64,000 nucleotides of DNA from Ereboglobus sp. PH5-10 (GTDB lineage: Bacteria > Verrucomicrobiota > Verrucomicrobiia > Opitutales > Opitutaceae), in NCBI RefSeq assembly GCF_029504735.1, contig NZ_JAQFIP010000007.1, positions 62,001-126,000 of the forward strand, given 5' to 3'. The translations under genes and the position numbers were made by a program. The stretch's first letter is position 1, and each line of letters starts with the position of its first letter. This document shows, piece by piece, positions 60,482-64,000 of the stretch. The notes beneath the pieces are model-generated. The model made no database searches. It was not told the origin of the DNA and worked only from the letters and a program-made list of their open reading frames with translations.

Positions 60482-62368
60482 ATGCAAATCCCCCCGCTTC
60501 GTCTGCTTGCGTCTAAATTGTCGCTGCTGTTGTTTGTTTTCTTGCTCGCTCCGTTTGCTCCCGGTGCCGGCGATGACGCCGCGCGCATCGAGCAACTTCG
60601 CGTCGAGATCGCGCGCCACGACGACCTTTATTACAAAGCCGCGGCGCCGGAAATTTCCGATACCGAATACGACGCGCTCAAACGCGAGCTGCGCGAACTT
60701 GAGGCCGCCAATCCCGGGCTCGCCTCCAGGCAATCGCCCACGCGCCGTGTCGCAGGCGACGGGCACGACAATTTTTTCAAACGCCGCTCGCACATCGCGC
60801 CCATGCTCAGCCTTGAAAACACCTATGATGAGAACGCCGTTCGCGCCTTCGACCGGAAAATCCGCAAGCAGCTCGCGTCCCCGCCCGCCGCGGTCGCCAC
60901 GCTTCAATATGTCGTCGAACCAAAAATCGACGGCGCGGGCATCAACATCGTTTATGAAAACGGAAAACTAACCCAGGTAATCACGCGCGGCGACGGCGCG
61001 GAAGGGGACAACATCGTCGCCAATGTGCGGGCCGCCCGCGCGTTGCCCGAGCAGCTCGTTGACGACGGCAACGGTCTGCCCTCATTCATCGAAATACGCG
61101 GCGAAATCCACATGCCGCTCGCCGATTTCAACCGCATCAACGCGCAACGCGCCGCCGAGGGCCGCCCGCTTTATGCCAACGCACGCAATCTCGCCGCCGG
61201 AAGCATGAAGCTGCACGATCCCGCCGAGGTGGCGCGACGCGGTTTGCGTGTTTTTGTCTTTGGCATCGGCGCGTGCGAACCCGGCACCGAGATGCGCAAG
61301 CCCATTGCCAGCCAGGGCGAATTGCACGCGCGTTTTCGCGCGTGGGGTTTGCCCGTTATGGAAAAAACATGGGTTGCCGACTCCCCCGAAAAACTTCTCG
61401 CGGCAATTAGCGAGCTTTCCGCCATGCGTCCGCAACTCGCGTATCTGATCGACGGCGCGGTCATCAAGGTTGACAGCTTTGCGGCGCAAAACCGGCTAGG
61501 CTCGGGCGCCACCGCGCCAAATTGGGCGATCGCCTACAAATACTCGCCGCGCAGCGCCGAGACGCGCGTGCGCGCCATCACGCTCCAAGTCGGACGCACC
61601 GGCGCGATCACTCCCGTCGCGGAGCTGGAGCCCGTGATGCTCGCGGGCACAAAAATCACGCGCGCCTCGCTCCACAATCCGCGCGAAATGGTGCGCAAGG
61701 GCATCGGCGTTGGCGACATTGTGGTGATCGAGAAGGCGGGCGAAATCATCCCCGAGGTTGTGCGCGTGAAACCCGAGGCGCGCTCGCCGGAGAATCCTGT
61801 CGCGCCGTTTTCGTTTCCAAAAAATTGCCCCGAATGCGGCACGCCTCTTGTCGGTTCGGGCGACGCCGGTGATGAAATTGCGAACCGCTGTCCCAACACA
61901 CAGTGCACCGGGCAGGTGAAGCGCCGCATTGCGCATTTCGCGTCCAAGCAATGCGTCAACATCAGCGGACTTGGCGAGGCGACGATTGGGAAACTTGTGG
62001 ACGGCGGTCTCGTGCGCGACGCCGCCGACCTTTACGAATTGGAGGCGGCGCAAATCGCAAAAATAATCAGAAGCGAAAAAACCGCCGCGCGTTTGCACGC
62101 ATCCATCGCCGCCAGCCGCCGCGCGGATTTGTGGCGCGTGATTGCCGGGCTCGGCATTCCCGACGCGGGCGCGGCAACGGCAAGGGCGCTCGTCAAAAAA
62201 TACAATTCACTCGAGGCATTCATCGCGGCGGACGAGGCCTCGCTTGTTGCGATTTCCGGCGTCAATAAAAAGTCGGCCGCCAGCATCGCCGCATGGCTTG
62301 CCGACCCGGCCAACCGCGCGCTTGTCGAGCGACTCGACAAGCACGGACTCGGTTTGCGCAAACGGTAG
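60482..62368 (+). CDS. NAD-dependent DNA ligase-like protein with signal peptide
   Basis: 628 aa from ATG 60482. The start is a clear Sec-type signal (LLASKLSLLLFVFLLAPFAP, then GAG). Domain Ia follows (RHDDLYYKAAAPEISDTEYD), then the adenylation domain with Lys148 in EPKIDG, an OB fold, a zinc finger with Cys449, 452, 470 and 475, and HhH repeats. The C-terminal BRCT domain of LigA is missing; the protein stops at LDKHGLGLRKR. Active-site and zinc residues look intact. Export of a ligase is unusual; E. coli LigB is a possible parallel. The housekeeping ligA may lie elsewhere. Confidence 0.88.
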   Translation: MQIPPLRLLASKLSLLLFVFLLAPFAPGAGDDAARIEQLRVEIARHDDLYYKAAAPEISDTEYDALKRELRELEAANPGLASRQSPTRRVAGDGHDNFFKRRSHIAPMLSLENTYDENAVRAFDRKIRKQLASPPAAVATLQYVVEPKIDGAGINIVYENGKLTQVITRGDGAEGDNIVANVRAARALPEQLVDDGNGLPSFIEIRGEIHMPLADFNRINAQRAAEGRPLYANARNLAAGSMKLHDPAEVARRGLRVFVFGIGACEPGTEMRKPIASQGELHARFRAWGLPVMEKTWVADSPEKLLAAISELSAMRPQLAYLIDGAVIKVDSFAAQNRLGSGATAPNWAIAYKYSPRSAETRVRAITLQVGRTGAITPVAELEPVMLAGTKITRASLHNPREMVRKGIGVGDIVVIEKAGEIIPEVVRVKPEARSPENPVAPFSFPKNCPECGTPLVGSGDAGDEIANRCPNTQCTGQVKRRIAHFASKQCVNISGLGEATIGKLVDGGLVRDAADLYELEAAQIAKIIRSEKTAARLHASIAASRRADLWRVIAGLGIPDAGAATARALVKKYNSLEAFIAADEASLVAISGVNKKSAASIAAWLADPANRALVERLDKHGLGLRKR

Positions 62369-62386
62369 GGCGGTTTCGCCGAAAGG

Positions 62387-62460
62387 TGGCGCGGACTGGC
62401 ACGCCTGCCTCGGAAAAAAATTGCACGATTGACGGAAGCCAGACTTGGCAGTCCGCGCTA
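62387..62460. repeat. Imperfect inverted repeat between ligase and ppk1
   Basis: Arms 62387-62409 and 62438-62460 share the paired core GCGCGGACTG/CAGTCCGCGC and further GCC/GGC pairs. The spacer contains A7. It lies between two convergent genes. A dispersed repeat or bidirectional terminator is possible. Confidence 0.5.
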
Positions 62461-62490
62461 CGTTACAGCTTGTTTGCCATCCGGTTTTTC

Positions 62491-64000
62491 CTACGCACTC
62501 CGGCTTGGAGCGGTGCCGGCGGCGCGAGCAATCGCATCCGCCATGAACTTTTCCTGCGCGGAAACGAGCGCGGCGTTTGGCGCGTGCGCGACTGGCGTGT
62601 AGTTTCCGTTTGAGCGCAACTCGCGCGCATTTTCGTTGTCGGCCATCTCGGTCGGGAAAAAGCGGCTGGTTATCCATTCGCGAATCGCGGGCGCGTCGAT
62701 CGGATAAAGCACCTCGACGCGGCGGAAAAAGTTGCGCGGCATCCAGTCGGCGCTGCCGGCGTAGATGAGCGGCGCGGAATCGATGTCGCCGCCGTTGTTG
62801 TTCTCGAAATAAAACACGCGGGCGTGCTCGAGGAAGCGGCCCACGATGCTGCGCACGCGGATGTTTTCGCTGCGTCCGCGGATGCCGGGCACGAGGCAGC
62901 AGATGCCGCGCACGATGAGGTCGATCTTCACGCCCGCGCGCGAGGCGGTGTAGAGGTTGTCGATCGTCTCCTGGTCAACGAGCGAGTTCATCTTGGCCAT
63001 GATGCGCGCGGGGCGGCCGGCGGCGGCGTTGGCCGCTTCCCGGAGAATGAGTTCCTGCATGCGCTCGTGCATTCCGAAGGGCGCGACGATCAGCCGGTCA
63101 AACGCGGGCGAGCGGCTGAAGCCGGTGAGCGTGTTGAACAGGTTGGCGGCGTCCGCGGTGATGGTTTCGCGCGCGGTGAAAAGGCTGAGGTCGGTGTAGA
63201 GGCGCGCGGTGTTCGGGTTGTAATTGCCGGTGCCGAGGTGGACGTAGCGGCGGAGCGCGTCGCCCTCGCGCCGGACGACGAGCGAGCATTTGCAATGCGT
63301 CTTGTGCCCGACCAGGCCATACACGACGTGCACGCCGGCGTCCTCGAGCTGGCGCGCCCAGTGGATGTTGTTGGCCTCGTCGAAGCGCGCCTTGAGCTCG
63401 ACGAGCGCGGCGACTTGCTTGCCGTTGCGCGAGGCCTCGATGAGCGCGCGCACAATGGGCGAGTCGCCGCTGGTGCGATACAGGGTTTGCTTGATGGCGA
63501 ACACCTGCGGATCGCGCGCGGCATACGAGACAAAGTCGACGACCGGCGCGAAGCTGTCATACGGATGATGCAGCATCACGTCCTGCTCGCGCAGGATTTC
63601 GAAAATGTTTTTGCTGTCGGCGTGATTGGCCCTTGTGTTTCCGGCGGCGGGGATGTCCGGGTTTGCGAGCGCGAGCGGCGAGCAATTCACCGGTGTGAAG
63701 GAGGGATACTTGAGCTCGGGCCTGTCGATGGCGGTGAGGCTCATCAGGCGGAAAAGGTTGAGCGGGCCGCGCAGGCGGAAAACGTATTCGGGCGCGATTT
63801 TCAGGTGCGAGCAAAGGGTGCGGTAGATGAAGCCGGGCGCGTGGTCCTCGATCTCAAGGCGCACGGCGGCGCCTCGCCGCAGGTTGCGGAGTTGCTCCTC
63901 GATGTGCTTGAGCAGGTTGTCCGACTCCTCGTCGTCGATGTAGAGGTCGCTGTTGCGCGTGACGCGAAAGGCGCATGTGTCGCTGATTTCGTAACCGGGG
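62491..64000 (-). CDS. ppk: Polyphosphate kinase 1 (5' end outside window)
   Basis: The frame is open to the right edge, and residues before the GTG at 63864 ([20 protein letters not shown]) belong to Ppk1, so the gene is cut by the window. Visible parts: [20 protein letters not shown] with the phospho-accepting His region, [54 protein letters not shown] and [18 protein letters not shown]. It makes polyphosphate from ATP. About 500 residues of an expected ~700 are present. Confidence 0.95.
   Translation of the reverse strand, partial: PGYEISDTCAFRVTRNSDLYIDDEESDNLLKHIEEQLRNLRRGAAVRLEIEDHAPGFIYRTLCSHLKIAPEYVFRLRGPLNLFRLMSLTAIDRPELKYPSFTPVNCSPLALANPDIPAAGNTRANHADSKNIFEILREQDVMLHHPYDSFAPVVDFVSYAARDPQVFAIKQTLYRTSGDSPIVRALIEASRNGKQVAALVELKARFDEANNIHWARQLEDAGVHVVYGLVGHKTHCKCSLVVRREGDALRRYVHLGTGNYNPNTARLYTDLSLFTARETITADAANLFNTLTGFSRSPAFDRLIVAPFGMHERMQELILREAANAAAGRPARIMAKMNSLVDQETIDNLYTASRAGVKIDLIVRGICCLVPGIRGRSENIRVRSIVGRFLEHARVFYFENNNGGDIDSAPLIYAGSADWMPRNFFRRVEVLYPIDAPAIREWITSRFFPTEMADNENARELRSNGNYTPVAHAPNAALVSAQEKFMADAIARAAGTAPSRSA

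Noticed and set aside
60482-60580. A cytoplasmic ligase with a misplaced start codon
   Set aside because: The only in-frame alternatives are TTG codons inside the hydrophobic stretch, which would still leave a hydrophobic start, so the signal-bearing form is preferred.

Overview
The window looks like chromosomal DNA of a high-GC, Gram-negative member of the Verrucomicrobiota, most likely an Opitutaceae-type organism. Supporting signs are DUF1080 and Tat-exported Gfo/Idh/MocA proteins, Mla-type lipid transport, secreted FG-GAP and protease families, and dispersed palindromic and heptamer repeats. A giant BadF-type acyl-CoA dehydratase activase suggests anaerobic metabolism. The lineage is inferred from gene content and was not tested by database search.

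Layout. 1-4.1 kb: the 3' part of a hybrid histidine kinase, then NERD, SufE and TatD genes. 4.25-6.3 kb: two tandem GDP-mannose 4,6-dehydratase-type genes. 6.4-12.6 kb: a block of visibly lower GC on the minus strand (epimerase, GT2, GT39, YfhO), ending against a truncated CDP-paratose-epimerase-like pseudogene. 13-18.9 kb: dGTPase, a DUF1080/oxidoreductase pair, EF-P and a small membrane protein. 19.1-27.8 kb: a GYF/CD225 protein, DUF2752, and a full set of 4-amino-4-deoxy-L-arabinose (Ara4N) genes in order arnT-arnB-arnC-[four-helix-bundle cassette]-arnA(formyltransferase)-arnA(decarboxylase)-arnD. ArnA is split into two proteins. 27.8-30.8 kb: lipoprotein, deoC, DAHP synthase. 30.8-38 kb: a secreted cluster of a PDZ-less trypsin-like protease, two paralogous exported proteins and an FG-GAP protein. 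38-45.3 kb: RNase R, tRNA-Leu(UAA) and an mlaEFD operon led by a WPLF-repeat putative outer-membrane protein. 45.6-48.7 kb: gnd and two unrecognised genes. 48.75-51.76 kb: an accessory island (lipoprotein, two tiny ORFs, BrnT/BrnA, a very AT-rich ORF) lying between a decayed copy and the intact copy of the activase 3' end. 51.7-57 kb: the giant activase and a TetR regulator with a palindromic operator. 57-64 kb: mpg, pfkB, a coiled-coil protein, rplU-rpmA, an exported LigA-like DNA ligase, and the 3' part of ppk1.

The most unusual theme is short repeats. Tracts of exact 7-mers or 8-mers, and REP-like palindromes, lie between genes and also in frame inside them: in arnA-FT, in the activase linkers, and in the signal peptide of the FG-GAP protein. 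The inverted-repeat ends of the four-helix-bundle cassette inside the arn operon are built from the same kind of heptamers, which suggests that repeat spread, cassette insertion and protein linker growth may be connected here.
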